Positions 17,565-27,157 of a stretch of DNA of 64,000 bases are shown in pieces (the first letter of the stretch is position 1; the number at the start of each line of letters is the position of its first letter). The notes beneath the pieces were generated by a model. That model was given only the letters and a program-made list of their open reading frames with translations, was not told where the DNA came from and made no database searches. Source of the DNA: Sphaerisporangium aureirubrum (lineage in GTDB: Bacteria; Actinomycetota; Actinomycetes; Streptosporangiales; Streptosporangiaceae); NCBI RefSeq assembly GCF_042658925.1, contig NZ_JBHSRF010000013.1, forward strand, positions 62,001-126,000, read 5' to 3'. Position numbers and translations under genes: made by a program.

Positions 17565-17628
17565 GCCCCGAGCGGCGCCGGACGGCGTCCGGCGGAATTG
17601 TCGGTGCGGCCTGCGACGCTGTGGTCTT

Positions 17629-18696
17629 ATGGCGCAACCCCTCAAAGAGCTGATCAACCCCACGTCGGTGGGAGTCCTCGCCGACGGCCTGGCCGCGGCC
17701 TGGGCGGCGTTCCCGCGCGACCGCTTCGTCCGCACGGCCGGGGCCGGGCTTGACGGGCTGGAGCTCAAAGATCGCGTGCGCCATGTCGCCGGCGCGCTCG
17801 GCGCCACCCTGCCGGCGAGCTTCCCCGAGGCCGCGGCGATCGTGCGGGAGAGCACGACGCTCGCCCGGCTGGACATGTGGAGCGGCTGGCCCGCCACCGA
17901 GTACGTCGCCGTGCACGGGCTCGGCCATCTCGACGAGGGCATGCGCACGCTGGCCACGCTCACGCCGTACGCCACCGGCGAGTTCGCCGTCCGCCCCTAC
18001 CTGGACCTCCACCGCGACGACGCGCTACGCGTGATGCGCGGCTTCGCCGACTCCGCCGACGAGCACCTGCGGCGGCTGGCCTCGGAGGGCTCGCGCCCCC
18101 GGCTGCCCTGGGGTGCCCGGGTGCGGTGGCTCATGGAGCACGGCACCACCCTGCCCATCCTGGACCACCTGCGCGACGACCCCAGCGAGTACGTCCGCAG
18201 GTCCGTGGCCAACCACGTCAACGACATCACCAAGGACCACCCCGACCTGGCCGTGCGCACGCTGGCCCGCTGGCGCGCCGAGGGCGGCTCCCACGTGGAG
18301 GCCGTCCTGCGCCACGCCGTCCGCGGCCTGCTGCGCGCCGGCCACGCGGGCGCCCTCACCCTCGTCGGCGCCACCCCCGGCCAGGGCTCGGTGCGGGCCC
18401 TGACCCTGTCCGCCGACCAGGTCGCCGTGGGCGGCCACCTCCGCTTCACGGCCACCGTCGCCGCGGGCGCGGAAGGCCCCCTGGTCCTGCGCTACGCCGT
18501 CCGCCGCGAAGGCTCCCGCCGCGTCTTCCACCTCGCCGAACGCACCGCCACCACCCCCGGCCAGACCTTCACCCTCACCAAGTCCCACTCGTTCAAGCCC
18601 GTGACCACCCGCACCGAACCCCCGGGTCCCCGCCTACTGGAGATCATGGTCAACGGCACCCTCCGCGCGACCGCCCCCTTCACCCTGACCAGCTGA
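17629..18696 (+). CDS. AlkC-like DNA alkylation repair protein
   Basis: HEAT-like-repeat protein of 355 residues of the AlkC branch of the AlkC/AlkD glycosylase family, which removes cationic alkylated bases without flipping. LDMWSGWPATEYVAVHGL and EYVRRSVANHVNDITKDHP are characteristic. Residues about 255-350 (LTLSADQVAVGGHLRFTATV and on) form an Ig-like beta-sandwich, a domain known in AlkC but not in AlkD. ATG start at 17629. It ends just before a strong hairpin terminator shared with the convergent FMN reductase gene. Confidence 0.88.
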   Translation: MAQPLKELINPTSVGVLADGLAAAWAAFPRDRFVRTAGAGLDGLELKDRVRHVAGALGATLPASFPEAAAIVRESTTLARLDMWSGWPATEYVAVHGLGHLDEGMRTLATLTPYATGEFAVRPYLDLHRDDALRVMRGFADSADEHLRRLASEGSRPRLPWGARVRWLMEHGTTLPILDHLRDDPSEYVRRSVANHVNDITKDHPDLAVRTLARWRAEGGSHVEAVLRHAVRGLLRAGHAGALTLVGATPGQGSVRALTLSADQVAVGGHLRFTATVAAGAEGPLVLRYAVRREGSRRVFHLAERTATTPGQTFTLTKSHSFKPVTTRTEPPGPRLLEIMVNGTLRATAPFTLTS

Positions 18697-18706
18697 CCGC
18701 CTGGTC

Positions 18707-18759
18707 CCCGGGCCCGCCGGCGTCCGCCTGCCGGACATCGGCGGGCCTGGGGGGCTTTT
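18707..18759 (+). terminator. Strong hairpin terminator between convergent genes
   Basis: CCCGGGCCCGCCG (18707-18719) pairs with CGGCGGGCCTGGG (18739-18751) with one mismatch. The loop holds a smaller hairpin GTCCG-N5-CGGAC, and a GGGGCTTTT tract follows on the plus strand. It ends the AlkC-like transcript and may also stop the opposite one. Confidence 0.75.
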
Positions 18760-19319
18760 CAGGCGGCGCGGAGCGGGGCGAGGGCCCTGCTCCAGGCGAC
18801 GACCTGGTCCAGGGTGCCGCCGAGGGCCTGGGCCTGATGTTCGGCGGGCTTGAAGACGCTGAAGTTCTCGAAGTCGGTGAACATCGAGAGGGCCACCTGG
18901 GCGCGCACGTCGGCCATCATCAGCTCGCCGACGATCAGGCGCAGGTGCTCGACGGCGCGGGCGCCGCCGACGGAGCCGTAGCTGACGAAGCCGACGGCCT
19001 TGTTGTTCCACTCGCGGAACAGGAAGTCGATGGCGTTCTTCAGCGCGCCGGAGGTGGAGTGGTTGTACTCGGGGGTGACCATCACGAAACCGTCGAACGA
19101 GTCGATCTTGGCGGCCCACTCCAGGGTGTGCGGCTGGCTGTACTGGCCCATCGCCGGCGGGTACGCCTCGTCGAGGTGCGGCAGCTTGTAGTCGAGCAGG
19201 TCGATCAGCTCGAACTCCGCGTCGGTGCGCTGCCGGGCGATGTCGTACACCCAGCGGGCGACGGCCTCTCCGTTACGCCCGGGGCGGGTGCTGCCAAGAA
19301 TGATCCCGATCCTGGTCAT
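18759..19319 (-). CDS. NADPH-dependent FMN reductase
   Basis: Flavodoxin-fold reductase of 186 residues. GSTRPGRNGEAVA is the phosphate loop binding FMN and TPEYNHSTSGALKNAIDFL is the conserved flavin-contact motif of this family. It probably reduces FMN or a quinone/azo-type electrophile. It is divergent from a MarR regulator, with two near-identical operator-like repeats in the 85-bp intergenic region, so it is likely induced by a compound sensed by that regulator. Confidence 0.92.
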   Translation of the reverse strand: MTRIGIILGSTRPGRNGEAVARWVYDIARQRTDAEFELIDLLDYKLPHLDEAYPPAMGQYSQPHTLEWAAKIDSFDGFVMVTPEYNHSTSGALKNAIDFLFREWNNKAVGFVSYGSVGGARAVEHLRLIVGELMMADVRAQVALSMFTDFENFSVFKPAEHQAQALGGTLDQVVAWSRALAPLRAA

Positions 19320-19347
19320 CGGTGGGTGCTTCTTTCGCTAGAAAATA

Positions 19348-19365
19348 CTTGCTTCGTCAAGCAAC
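19348..19365. promoter_or_regulatory. MarR operator-like repeat, copy 1
   Basis: CTTGCTTCGTCAAGCAAC contains the perfect inverted repeat TTGCTT-CGTC-AAGCAA. A near copy begins 27 bp further on, closer to the MarR gene. Confidence 0.7.
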
Positions 19366-19374
19366 ATACAGACA

Positions 19375-19392
19375 CTTGCACCGTCAAGCAAC
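19375..19392. promoter_or_regulatory. MarR operator-like repeat, copy 2
   Basis: CTTGCACCGTCAAGCAAC differs from copy 1 at two of 18 positions and ends 12 bp before the MarR start codon. The spacing and symmetry fit autoregulation plus control of the divergent reductase. Confidence 0.7.
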
Positions 19393-19404
19393 TAGAGTGA
19401 GCTC

Positions 19405-19863
19405 ATGGCCACCGGCACCGAACAGGCATTACTTCCACTGACCCCCGACGAAGAAGCGCTGCTCCGTTCGCTGCGCCAGGTGATGTTCGCCCTCCCCCGG
19501 GCCCTCGACACCGACCTCGTCCGCGAGCAGCGCATCACCCTCGCCGAGTACACGACCCTGATGCACCTGTCCGAGGCCCCTCGGAACATGCTGCGCATGA
19601 GCGAGCTCGCCGCCGCCAACGACGTCTCCCTGAGCGGCATGACCCGCCTCGTCACCCGGCTGGAGGAGCGGGGCCTGGTCAAGCGCACCAAGTGCGCCGA
19701 GGACGCCCGAGGCTGGAACGCCGCCCTCACCGACGCCGGCCTCACCCGCCTGCGAGAGGCGTGGCCCACCCACCTGGCCAGCGTCCGCCGCCACATCTTC
19801 ACCCACCTGGAGGGCTTCGACCTCGCCCGCCTCGCCACCGCCCTGAGCACCTTCGCCACCTGA
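19405..19863 (+). CDS. MarR-family transcriptional regulator
   Basis: Winged-helix regulator of 152 residues. LRMSELAAANDVSLSGMTRL is the helix-turn-helix and LVTRLEERGLVKRTKCAEDARGW the recognition helix and wing. A Cys (Cys98 region, TKCAED) in the wing could respond to oxidation, but no paired Cys is visible. Codon 9 is TTA, a rare codon in high-GC actinomycetes. Two operator-like repeats lie just upstream, shared with the divergent FMN reductase, which is the most likely target. Confidence 0.92.
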   Translation: MATGTEQALLPLTPDEEALLRSLRQVMFALPRALDTDLVREQRITLAEYTTLMHLSEAPRNMLRMSELAAANDVSLSGMTRLVTRLEERGLVKRTKCAEDARGWNAALTDAGLTRLREAWPTHLASVRRHIFTHLEGFDLARLATALSTFAT

Positions 19864-20026
19864 TCGCTGTCCCGCCTGGACCGCCACGGCGCCGTCACAC
19901 GCCGGCTCACACGGCGGTGCCGCAGAGTTCCGCGTACATACCCCGTAGGGCGTGCGCGGGTTCCGCCGCACGCCCCTCGCCACGGGGGCCGGGGTACGGC
20001 GCACTGGCAACCGGAGGGAATGTTCC

Positions 20027-20839
20027 ATGAGCTCCATCATCGACCTCGAAGACCTCAAGGCACGGCAGCAGAAGACGTGGGCCAGCGGGGACTACGCCAG
20101 GATCGCCTGGGTCACCGTCCCGCTGGCGGACGTGCTGTGCGACGCGGTGGGCCTGCGGCCCGGGTCGGCCGTCCTCGACGTGGCGACCGGCACCGGCCAC
20201 GTCGCGCTCGCCGCGGCGCGCCGCTTCTGCGCCGTCACCGGCATCGACTACGTACCCGCGCTGCTGGACCGGGCCCGGAGCCGCGCCGGGAGCGAAGACC
20301 TTCCCGTCGTGTTCCGGGTGGCGGACGCGGAACAGCTTCCTTTCGGGGACGGGAGCTTCGACTACGTGCTCTCCGCGATCGGGGTCATGTTCACCGCCGA
20401 CCACCGGCGGGCGGCGGGGGAGCTGGTGCGCGTGTGCAGGCCGGGGGGCCGCGTCGGCCTGGTGAGCTGGACGCCGCAGGGCTTCGTCGGCGGGATCCTC
20501 GCCACCGCGGGCCGCCACGCCCCGCCGCCCGCGGGCGCGCTGCCGCCGACGCGGTGGGGCACCGAGGACACCGTCCGCGAACTGCTCGGTGACGGTGTCA
20601 CCGGCCTGACGGTCACCACCGCGACGGTGACCCAGAGGTTCCTGTCGGCCGAGCACTTCGCCGACTTCTTCCTCACCTACTACGGCCCGACCCTGAAGGC
20701 CGCCGAACGGCTCGGCGAGGCGGAACGGCGGGCCTTCCGCGACGACCTGATCGCCCTCGCCGCCGGGTCGAACCTCGCCGCGGACGGAACGCTGGTCAAC
20801 GAGTGGGAGTACCAGATCGCCGTCGCGACCAAGGTCTAG
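20027..20839 (+). CDS. SAM-dependent methyltransferase
   Basis: Class I methyltransferase of 270 residues. VLDVATGTGHVALAAA is the SAM-binding motif I, DAEQLPF motif II and RVCRPGGRVGLVSW motif III. The overall arrangement (UbiE/COQ5-like) is common for small-molecule methyltransferases; substrate unknown. ATG at 20027 follows a GGAGGG site at good spacing, which decides the start over the longer frame upstream. It is 43 bp before the BTAD regulator gene on the same strand. Confidence 0.92.
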   Translation: MSSIIDLEDLKARQQKTWASGDYARIAWVTVPLADVLCDAVGLRPGSAVLDVATGTGHVALAAARRFCAVTGIDYVPALLDRARSRAGSEDLPVVFRVADAEQLPFGDGSFDYVLSAIGVMFTADHRRAAGELVRVCRPGGRVGLVSWTPQGFVGGILATAGRHAPPPAGALPPTRWGTEDTVRELLGDGVTGLTVTTATVTQRFLSAEHFADFFLTYYGPTLKAAERLGEAERRAFRDDLIALAAGSNLAADGTLVNEWEYQIAVATKV

Positions 20840-20882
20840 CGGCGGCGCGCCGGGACCTGGATGCTGGGTACGGGGTGGGCTC

Positions 20883-22715
20883 ATGCTGACGATAAGGCTG
20901 CTCGGGCCGCCGGCCGTCGAGCGGGACGGCCGGCCGGTCAGGCCGCCACGCGGCCGCAAGGCGTGGGCCCTGCTCGGCTACCTGCTGCTGGCCGAGCGTC
21001 CACCGGCCCGCGAACGCCTCGCGGAGCTGTTCTTCTGCGACGCCGACGACCCGCTCGGAGCGCTGCGGTGGACGCTCGCCGAGCTGCGCCGCGCGCTCGC
21101 CCTGCCCGGCACGCTCGGCGGCGACCCCGTCGCGACGGAGCTCGGCGCGGAGGTGACGGTCGACGTCCACGTGCTCGCGAACGGGGACACCGACCCCGCC
21201 CCGCTGCTGGACGTCGAAGGGGAGCTGCTCGAAGGGCTGCGGCTGGCGGCCTGCCCGCAGTTCGAGTCGTGGCTGCTGGTGGAACGGCACCACGTCTCGG
21301 CCATGGTGGAGGCGCGGCTGCGCCAGGCGGCGGTCGCCCTGCTCGCCGCCGGGCGCCCGCGCGAGGCGATCGCGTACGCCACGCGCGCGGTCGCCCGCAA
21401 CCCGCTGGAGGAAGGCAACCACGAGCTGCTGGTCCGCGGCCTGGCGGCGGCGGGCGACCGGACCGCCGCGCTGCGGCAGGTGGCGGTCTGCGAGGACACC
21501 CTGCGCCGGGAGCTCGGCATGCGGGCCTCGGCGGCGCTGCGGGAGGCGGCGGCCGTGGACCGGGGGTCCCCCACGGCGCCGCCGCTGAGCGGGCGGGGCG
21601 CGGCGGCCAGCCAGCTCGACGCGGGACGGGCCGCCATCGTCGCCGGTGCCGTGGACGCCGGCCTGCAATGCCTGCGCCGCGCGGTGTCGGAGGCGGCCCG
21701 CTGCGGCGAGGCCACCCTGCACGGCCGCGCGCTGGCCGCCCTCGGCGGCGCCCTTGTCCACGCGTCCCGAGGCCGGGACGAGGAGGGCGCCGTGGTCCTG
21801 CACGAGGCGATCGCCGTCGCCACCCGGGCGGGCGACCGCGCCACCGCCGTGACGGCGCACCGCCAGCTCGGGTACGTCGAGGTGCTCGCCGGCCGGGGGC
21901 GGACCGCCGACACCTGGCTCGCCAAGGCCCACGCGCTTGCCGAGACCGACGAGGAACTGGCGGCCGTCCTCGCGCTGCGGGGCCTGCGCGCCGTGGACCG
22001 CGCCGACTACCCGGCCGGCCTGCGCCACCTCGGCGAGTCCGCCGAGCGGGCCGGCCGCTGCGCCGACAACCGGCAGCAGGCGTGGTCGCTGACCATACTG
22101 GCCCGCACCCACCTGCTGCGCGGCGAGCACAGCCAGTCCGCCGCCGCCCTGACGCAGGCGCTCGACCTGGTGCACCGGGAACGCTGGATGGCGTTCCTGC
22201 CGTTCCCGCAGACCCTGCGCGCCGAGCTCGACCTGCGGGCCGGTGACACCGTCCTCGCGTCCGAAGGGCTGGAACGGGCCTGGGCGCTGGCGTGCCAGGT
22301 GGAAGACCCGTGCTGGGAGGGCATGGCCGCCCGCGGCCTCGCCCTGCTCTCCGCCCGCCGGGGCGACCACACCGCCGCCGTCATGTGGTTCGCCGAGGCG
22401 GACCGCCGCTGCCGCCGGGTGACCGACCTCTACCAGTGGCTGCACGCCTACGTGATGGATGCCATGGCCGCCGCCGCCCTGGCCCGCGGCGACACCGCCC
22501 AGGCGGCCCCGCTCGTCGCGCGCCTGGCGTCCCTGGCCGCCCGCTGCGACATGCGCGAGTTCGTGGTCCGCGCCCACCTGCACCGCCACCACCTCGGCGA
22601 CCGCACGGCCCTCGCCGCCGCCCGCCTGCTCGCCGCCGACATCGACAACCCCGCCCTGCTCCCGCTGCTCGGCGGGACACCCGCCCTCGGCGCGCTCGCG
22701 GCGCGGACGGGCTAG
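20883..22715 (+). CDS. BTAD-domain transcriptional regulator (SARP/AfsR-like) with TPR region
   Basis: Regulator of 610 residues. The N-terminus (MLTIRLLGPPAVERDGRPV and RKAWALLGYLLLAERP) is an OmpR-type winged helix, residues about 100-240 form the bacterial transcriptional activation domain (EGNHELLVRGLAAAGDRTAAL), and the rest is alpha-helical TPR-like repeats. There is no NB-ARC ATPase, unlike AfsR. Such proteins act as activators, often of specialised metabolism, but no biosynthetic cluster is visible next to it. Its end overlaps the end of the convergent caspase-STAND gene by 4 bp. Confidence 0.88.
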   Translation: MLTIRLLGPPAVERDGRPVRPPRGRKAWALLGYLLLAERPPARERLAELFFCDADDPLGALRWTLAELRRALALPGTLGGDPVATELGAEVTVDVHVLANGDTDPAPLLDVEGELLEGLRLAACPQFESWLLVERHHVSAMVEARLRQAAVALLAAGRPREAIAYATRAVARNPLEEGNHELLVRGLAAAGDRTAALRQVAVCEDTLRRELGMRASAALREAAAVDRGSPTAPPLSGRGAAASQLDAGRAAIVAGAVDAGLQCLRRAVSEAARCGEATLHGRALAALGGALVHASRGRDEEGAVVLHEAIAVATRAGDRATAVTAHRQLGYVEVLAGRGRTADTWLAKAHALAETDEELAAVLALRGLRAVDRADYPAGLRHLGESAERAGRCADNRQQAWSLTILARTHLLRGEHSQSAAALTQALDLVHRERWMAFLPFPQTLRAELDLRAGDTVLASEGLERAWALACQVEDPCWEGMAARGLALLSARRGDHTAAVMWFAEADRRCRRVTDLYQWLHAYVMDAMAAAALARGDTAQAAPLVARLASLAARCDMREFVVRAHLHRHHLGDRTALAAARLLAADIDNPALLPLLGGTPALGALAARTG

Positions 22716-25700
22716 CAGGTGGCCTGGTAGGGCGCGGTCCGCACGTGGTCGGCCCATTCGGCCTCGGTCAGGCCCCGCCCGCTCATGGCGCAGGCCGTCT
22801 CCAGGGGACGGGCGGTCCTGGCGATGAAGTCCGTCAGGTCCCACAGCTCCAGCTCGGGACCGGTGCCGCCGGAGACGAGCCTGCGGCCGTCGGGGCTGAA
22901 GGCCACGGCCTCGACGAAGCCGTCGTGGTCGCCGAGCGTCGCGGCGAGCCGTGGTCGCGCGGGGTCGGTGACGTCCCACAGCTTGACCGGGTCGTGCTCC
23001 CCGCCGGTGGCCAGCAGGTGGTCGTCGCGGCCGAAGGCGGCGGTGACGATCCTGTTGTTGCCGGTGACGCTCGCCGTGCGGCGGGGCGCGGCGATGTCGG
23101 TGACGTCCCAGACCACGAAGGTGTCGCCGCCGCCGCTCACCAGCAGCCGACCGCTGGGGCTGAACGCGAGCGTCTCGACGTAGGCCTCGCTGTCCAGGGT
23201 GACGACGGGACGGCTGAAGTCGCGGGTGTCCCAGACGCTCACCCTGTCGCGGTCGGACCCGGAGGTGGACCGGCTCACGGCCAGGAACCGCCCGTCCGGG
23301 CTGAAGGCCAGCGTCTCTCCTCCGCTGTGACCGGCCAACGGCAGCCTGCGCACGACCTTCGGCCGGAGGGGATCGGTGGTGTCCCAGAGGGTCAGGGCGT
23401 CCACGTCGACGCCGGCGAGCACGGCGCCGCCGGGGGCGTACGCGAGGGAGGCCACGTCGTGCCCACCGGGAAGCGGAACCGCGTGCGGTCGCCCGGGCCG
23501 TCGCAGATCCCAGATCCGCGCACCGGACCTGGACCTCCCCCCGTCCGCGCCGGCGGCGACTCCCGGAGTGGAAGGGCTGAACGCCACCGAGGAGTAGTCA
23601 TCGGGGTTGTCCGGATCGCCGGTCACCATGGGTGTCCGGCGCAGACCGCCCCGGTGGTCCACGCTCCAGAGGTTGAAGTCGCCCCCGTCGAGCAGAGCGG
23701 CGCCGTCCGGGCTGAAGGACACCGAACGCGGATACGACTCGCCCGCCTTGTCCAGCAGGACCGGGCGCGGCGGCGCCGCCGCCGACCACAGCCGTACGCT
23801 GCGGGCCCCAAAGGTGAGCAGGAGCCCGCCGGAACGGTCGAACCGCGCCCCGAGGACCACGTCCTCGTGGCCGGTCAGCGGCGCCGAGCGCACGGGGGCG
23901 CCGGGCCGGCGGAGGTCCCACAGTACGAAGGCGTTCAGCGAGTGGCGGGTGACCAGGACCGGGCCGGCCGGGCTGAACGCCACGAACACGTTTCCCCGCG
24001 TGCCGACACCGGGCGGCTCCGGCACCCGCCTCGGCCGCGCGGGGTCGGAGACGTCCCACAGGAGCGGCAGGCTCCCCGACAACGCGAGCAGCCGGCCGTC
24101 GGCGCTGAACGCCATCGAGCGCGTGCCGGTCTCGTACGCGCCGGTCACGGCGTCCAGCCGCGCCACACGGCGGGGCCGGGCGGGATCGCCCACCTCCCAC
24201 AGGGACGCCGTCTCGCCGCCGCTCAGGCCGACGGCGGTGCGGAGCTGGGCGACGCCCACGGCGAGGATCCGGCCGTCCGGCCGGAAGGCCAGCGACACGG
24301 GGTTCAGGATGATGCCGTTGGTCGCCACGAGCCTTCCGGCCGACCGCAGCTTCCCCGCCGGGCCGACCGCCACCAGCGCGACGGCCATCGGCGTGTCGGC
24401 CACCGCCAGCAGCCGTCCGTCCGCGCGGAACGCCAGCGCCGGCGCCCGGCCCGCGTGCGCGAGTCGACCGGTGCGCCGCGGACGACCCGGATCGGCGACG
24501 TCCCACAGCGTGACCTCGGTCGCGGTGCCGACGGCCAGCAGCCCGGCCGGGCCGAACGCCAGGGTCCCGCCGGACGGCAGGGTGCCCGCCTGGCGCGGCC
24601 GGCCGGGATCGCGCACGTCCCACAGGATGGTCGAGGATTCCAGGGCCACCGCGGCGAGGTGGCCGTCCGGGGCGAGCGCCGCCGACACGACCGGGAACTC
24701 CGGGCCGCCCGGCGCCCGGATCCGTGAACCGGCACCGCCGGGGAAGGTGTCGATGGTCCCGAGGGCCCGGCTGCCCGCGACGGAGGCGCGCAGCGCGGCG
24801 AGCGTCTCCCTGCCGGGCCGGATGCGGTGCGCGGCGATCTCCAGCCGCAGCGCGGTCGCGGGATGGGTGCGCCTGATGGCGTCGGCCCTGGCCAGCAGGG
24901 CCAGCGCCGTCGCGCCGCGCCGCTGCTCGTCGGCGGCATGCCGCTGCTCGTCGGCGGCGCGCCACTGGGTGAACGCGACCCCGCCCCCGGCCAGCGACGC
25001 CAGCAGCAGCACGGCGAGCACGGCGGTGGTGATCGTCCGGACACGGCTCCGCCGGCGGACCGCGGCCCGTTCCTGCCGGTCGCGCTCGGTGCCCGCGTCG
25101 AGGAACCGTCGCGCGACCGGCGCGACCGGCCCGCCGAGCGCGGCGCCCTGCGCCACGGCGAGACGCGTGTCGCGGTAGAGGTAGGAGGGGTCCTGTCCGT
25201 GCCGTGCCCAGGCGTCGGCGTCCTCGGCGAGTTGCTGCCGTACGGTGAGACCGGCCCGGTCCTCGTCGATCCAGCCGCGCAGCCGGGGCCAGGCCCGGAT
25301 CAGCGCCTCGTGGGCGATCTCGACCTCGTGCTCGTCCACGGTGATCAGCCGGGCCCGGACGAAGCGGTCCAGGACCTCCCTGGCCTCGTGGTGGTCCGGG
25401 TCGTCCGGAGCGGGGAGCAGGTCCGCGCGCGGGACCCGGCGGCGGGTGTCCTCCATGCCCTCGCCGAGCCGCACCAGGCGGGGGAACAGCGACCGCGCGA
25501 TCCGCCTGCCCGCGGGGTCGAGGGCCTCCAGCGTGGTGTCGGCGGTGTTGGCGAGGGACCGCCGGATGCCGCCGGTCGCGCGGTAGCCGGCCAGGGTCAG
25601 CGTGCGGCCCTCGCGGTGCTGCCACGTGGTGAGCAGTGCGTGTGACAGCAGCGGCAGCGTGCTCACCGTGCCGTTTCCCGGGCCCGCGCCGAGCTCGTCC

Positions 25701-27142
25701 ATCAGCAGGTCGGCCAGGCCGTCCTGGAGGGTGAGCCCGCCGAGCGCGGCGGGGCCCTCGATGACCGCGCGCAGGTTCTCGCCCGTCATGGGGCCGACGA
25801 CGACGGGACGCGCGAGCGCGTCGAGCAGCTCGGGGTGGCCGGTGCAATGCCCGAAGAAGTCCGCCCGCACCCCGATGACGACGACCGCGGGGGCCTCGGA
25901 CACCGGCTCCGCGCACGCCGCGTGCAGCGCCGCCACGAAGGCCCGGCGCCGGGTCTCGTCGCGGCAGGCGATGAACACCTCCTCGAACTGGTCGATCACG
26001 ATGACCGGGCGGGACCGCTGCGGCGGGCGCGCCAGCAGCGCGCGGAACGACGCCGGGTCCTCCGTCAGCTCGTCGGTGTCCCCGCCGAAGGTCGCCGCGA
26101 GGCGCCGCACCGGATCCCCGCCCGGCAGCAGGACGCCGCAGTCGATGTCCTGGCCGTGCAGCCACGGCAGCAGCCCCGCCCGCAACAGCGACGACTTGCC
26201 CGCCCCCGAGGGCCCGGCCACGACCAGCGGGCCCGGCACGTGCCGCTGGGCGGCGACCCGTCCGGTGAGGGTGGCGGTCAGCTCGTCCCGCCCGAAGTAG
26301 TACCGCGCGTCCTCCTCGCCGAACGCCGCCAGCCCCCGGTACGGGCTGAAGTCCCCCTCCGGCTCGGCCGGGGAGGCCGACGGCGGCGTGTAGGCGGGGT
26401 TCGGCGCCACCACCTCGGGCCCGCCAGCGTCCGACGCCTGGCGGCGCGGCCGGGGCAGCCCTCGCTCGGCGAGCCGCCGGGACAGCGAGCGGTACAAGTC
26501 GTCCAGGGTGAACCGCGGCGGGCCGGTCGGGTCGCCTTCGGTCAGCAGGCCGATCAGAGCCCCGGTGAACGCCGTGTGCCGTTCCCCGTCCGGCGCCCAG
26601 GCGGCCTCGTCTCCGCCGGTGGCGCTCAGCAGGTACATGCCCCGCGGCACGGTCGCGAAGGCGTCGTCCACGCCGCCGCGCGGGACGGCCCGTGCCCGGC
26701 CGGAGAAGCAGCAGTCGAGCACGACCACCACCAGCCGGGCGCGGGAACCGGCGAGGACGTCCCGCACGGTGGCGTACGGCAGCGCCTGGTGGGCCGGGAT
26801 CCCTCGGGTCAGGTCGTCCGTCGCCACGGTGGCCAGGTGCAGTTCGTTCCCGGCGCTCACCAGCCCGTGCCCCGCGAAGTACAGGACCAGCACGCCGGTC
26901 GCCTCGCGCGCCGCGTCCACCAGGGCCGTGCCGAACTCCTGCGGGCCCGCCGGGTCGACCAGCGTGGTCAGCCCCGCCGGATCCAGCCCCGCCCGCTCCA
27001 CCAGAGCCTGCCCGAGATCGGCGACCGAGGCGGCCACGGCCCCCACCGCGGGCAGCCGCGAGCCGGGCGCGTGGGAGGACGTGCCCACCAGCAGCACCCG
27101 CGTACCCGGCGCCCCGAGCAGAAGGTCCGGTCCGCTCACCAC
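22712..27142 (-). CDS. Caspase-like protease - STAND NTPase - WD40 repeat protein
   Basis: A 1476-residue three-module protein of the bacterial conflict/self-destruction type. Residues about 10-240 form a caspase-fold peptidase with FAGHG (His92) and LDCCFSG (Cys144/145) as the catalytic pair. A STAND P-loop NTPase follows, with GPSGAGKS at 310-317 and the Walker B VIVIDQFEEVF near 380-390. One membrane helix lies at about 701-724, and the remaining 700 or so residues are WD40 repeats with recurrent LAFSPDGRLLA and WDVTDPARPRR units. In the general model the repeats sense a ligand, the NTPase oligomerises and the protease is activated. GTG at 27142 (or 27139) is 15 bp after the EACC1 gene. 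Confidence 0.92.
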   Translation of the reverse strand: MVSGPDLLLGAPGTRVLLVGTSSHAPGSRLPAVGAVAASVADLGQALVERAGLDPAGLTTLVDPAGPQEFGTALVDAAREATGVLVLYFAGHGLVSAGNELHLATVATDDLTRGIPAHQALPYATVRDVLAGSRARLVVVVLDCCFSGRARAVPRGGVDDAFATVPRGMYLLSATGGDEAAWAPDGERHTAFTGALIGLLTEGDPTGPPRFTLDDLYRSLSRRLAERGLPRPRRQASDAGGPEVVAPNPAYTPPSASPAEPEGDFSPYRGLAAFGEEDARYYFGRDELTATLTGRVAAQRHVPGPLVVAGPSGAGKSSLLRAGLLPWLHGQDIDCGVLLPGGDPVRRLAATFGGDTDELTEDPASFRALLARPPQRSRPVIVIDQFEEVFIACRDETRRRAFVAALHAACAEPVSEAPAVVVIGVRADFFGHCTGHPELLDALARPVVVGPMTGENLRAVIEGPAALGGLTLQDGLADLLMDELGAGPGNGTVSTLPLLSHALLTTWQHREGRTLTLAGYRATGGIRRSLANTADTTLEALDPAGRRIARSLFPRLVRLGEGMEDTRRRVPRADLLPAPDDPDHHEAREVLDRFVRARLITVDEHEVEIAHEALIRAWPRLRGWIDEDRAGLTVRQQLAEDADAWARHGQDPSYLYRDTRLAVAQGAALGGPVAPVARRFLDAGTERDRQERAAVRRRSRVRTITTAVLAVLLLASLAGGGVAFTQWRAADEQRHAADEQRRGATALALLARADAIRRTHPATALRLEIAAHRIRPGRETLAALRASVAGSRALGTIDTFPGGAGSRIRAPGGPEFPVVSAALAPDGHLAAVALESSTILWDVRDPGRPRQAGTLPSGGTLAFGPAGLLAVGTATEVTLWDVADPGRPRRTGRLAHAGRAPALAFRADGRLLAVADTPMAVALVAVGPAGKLRSAGRLVATNGIILNPVSLAFRPDGRILAVGVAQLRTAVGLSGGETASLWEVGDPARPRRVARLDAVTGAYETGTRSMAFSADGRLLALSGSLPLLWDVSDPARPRRVPEPPGVGTRGNVFVAFSPAGPVLVTRHSLNAFVLWDLRRPGAPVRSAPLTGHEDVVLGARFDRSGGLLLTFGARSVRLWSAAAPPRPVLLDKAGESYPRSVSFSPDGAALLDGGDFNLWSVDHRGGLRRTPMVTGDPDNPDDYSSVAFSPSTPGVAAGADGGRSRSGARIWDLRRPGRPHAVPLPGGHDVASLAYAPGGAVLAGVDVDALTLWDTTDPLRPKVVRRLPLAGHSGGETLAFSPDGRFLAVSRSTSGSDRDRVSVWDTRDFSRPVVTLDSEAYVETLAFSPSGRLLVSGGGDTFVVWDVTDIAAPRRTASVTGNNRIVTAAFGRDDHLLATGGEHDPVKLWDVTDPARPRLAATLGDHDGFVEAVAFSPDGRRLVSGGTGPELELWDLTDFIARTARPLETACAMSGRGLTEAEWADHVRTAPYQATC

Positions 27143-27157
27143 CGCCGGCCGCCGCCC

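Noticed and set aside
20883..27142. Specialised-metabolite cluster around the BTAD regulator
   Set aside because: No biosynthetic core enzyme nearby; neighbours are a methyltransferase and a conflict system.
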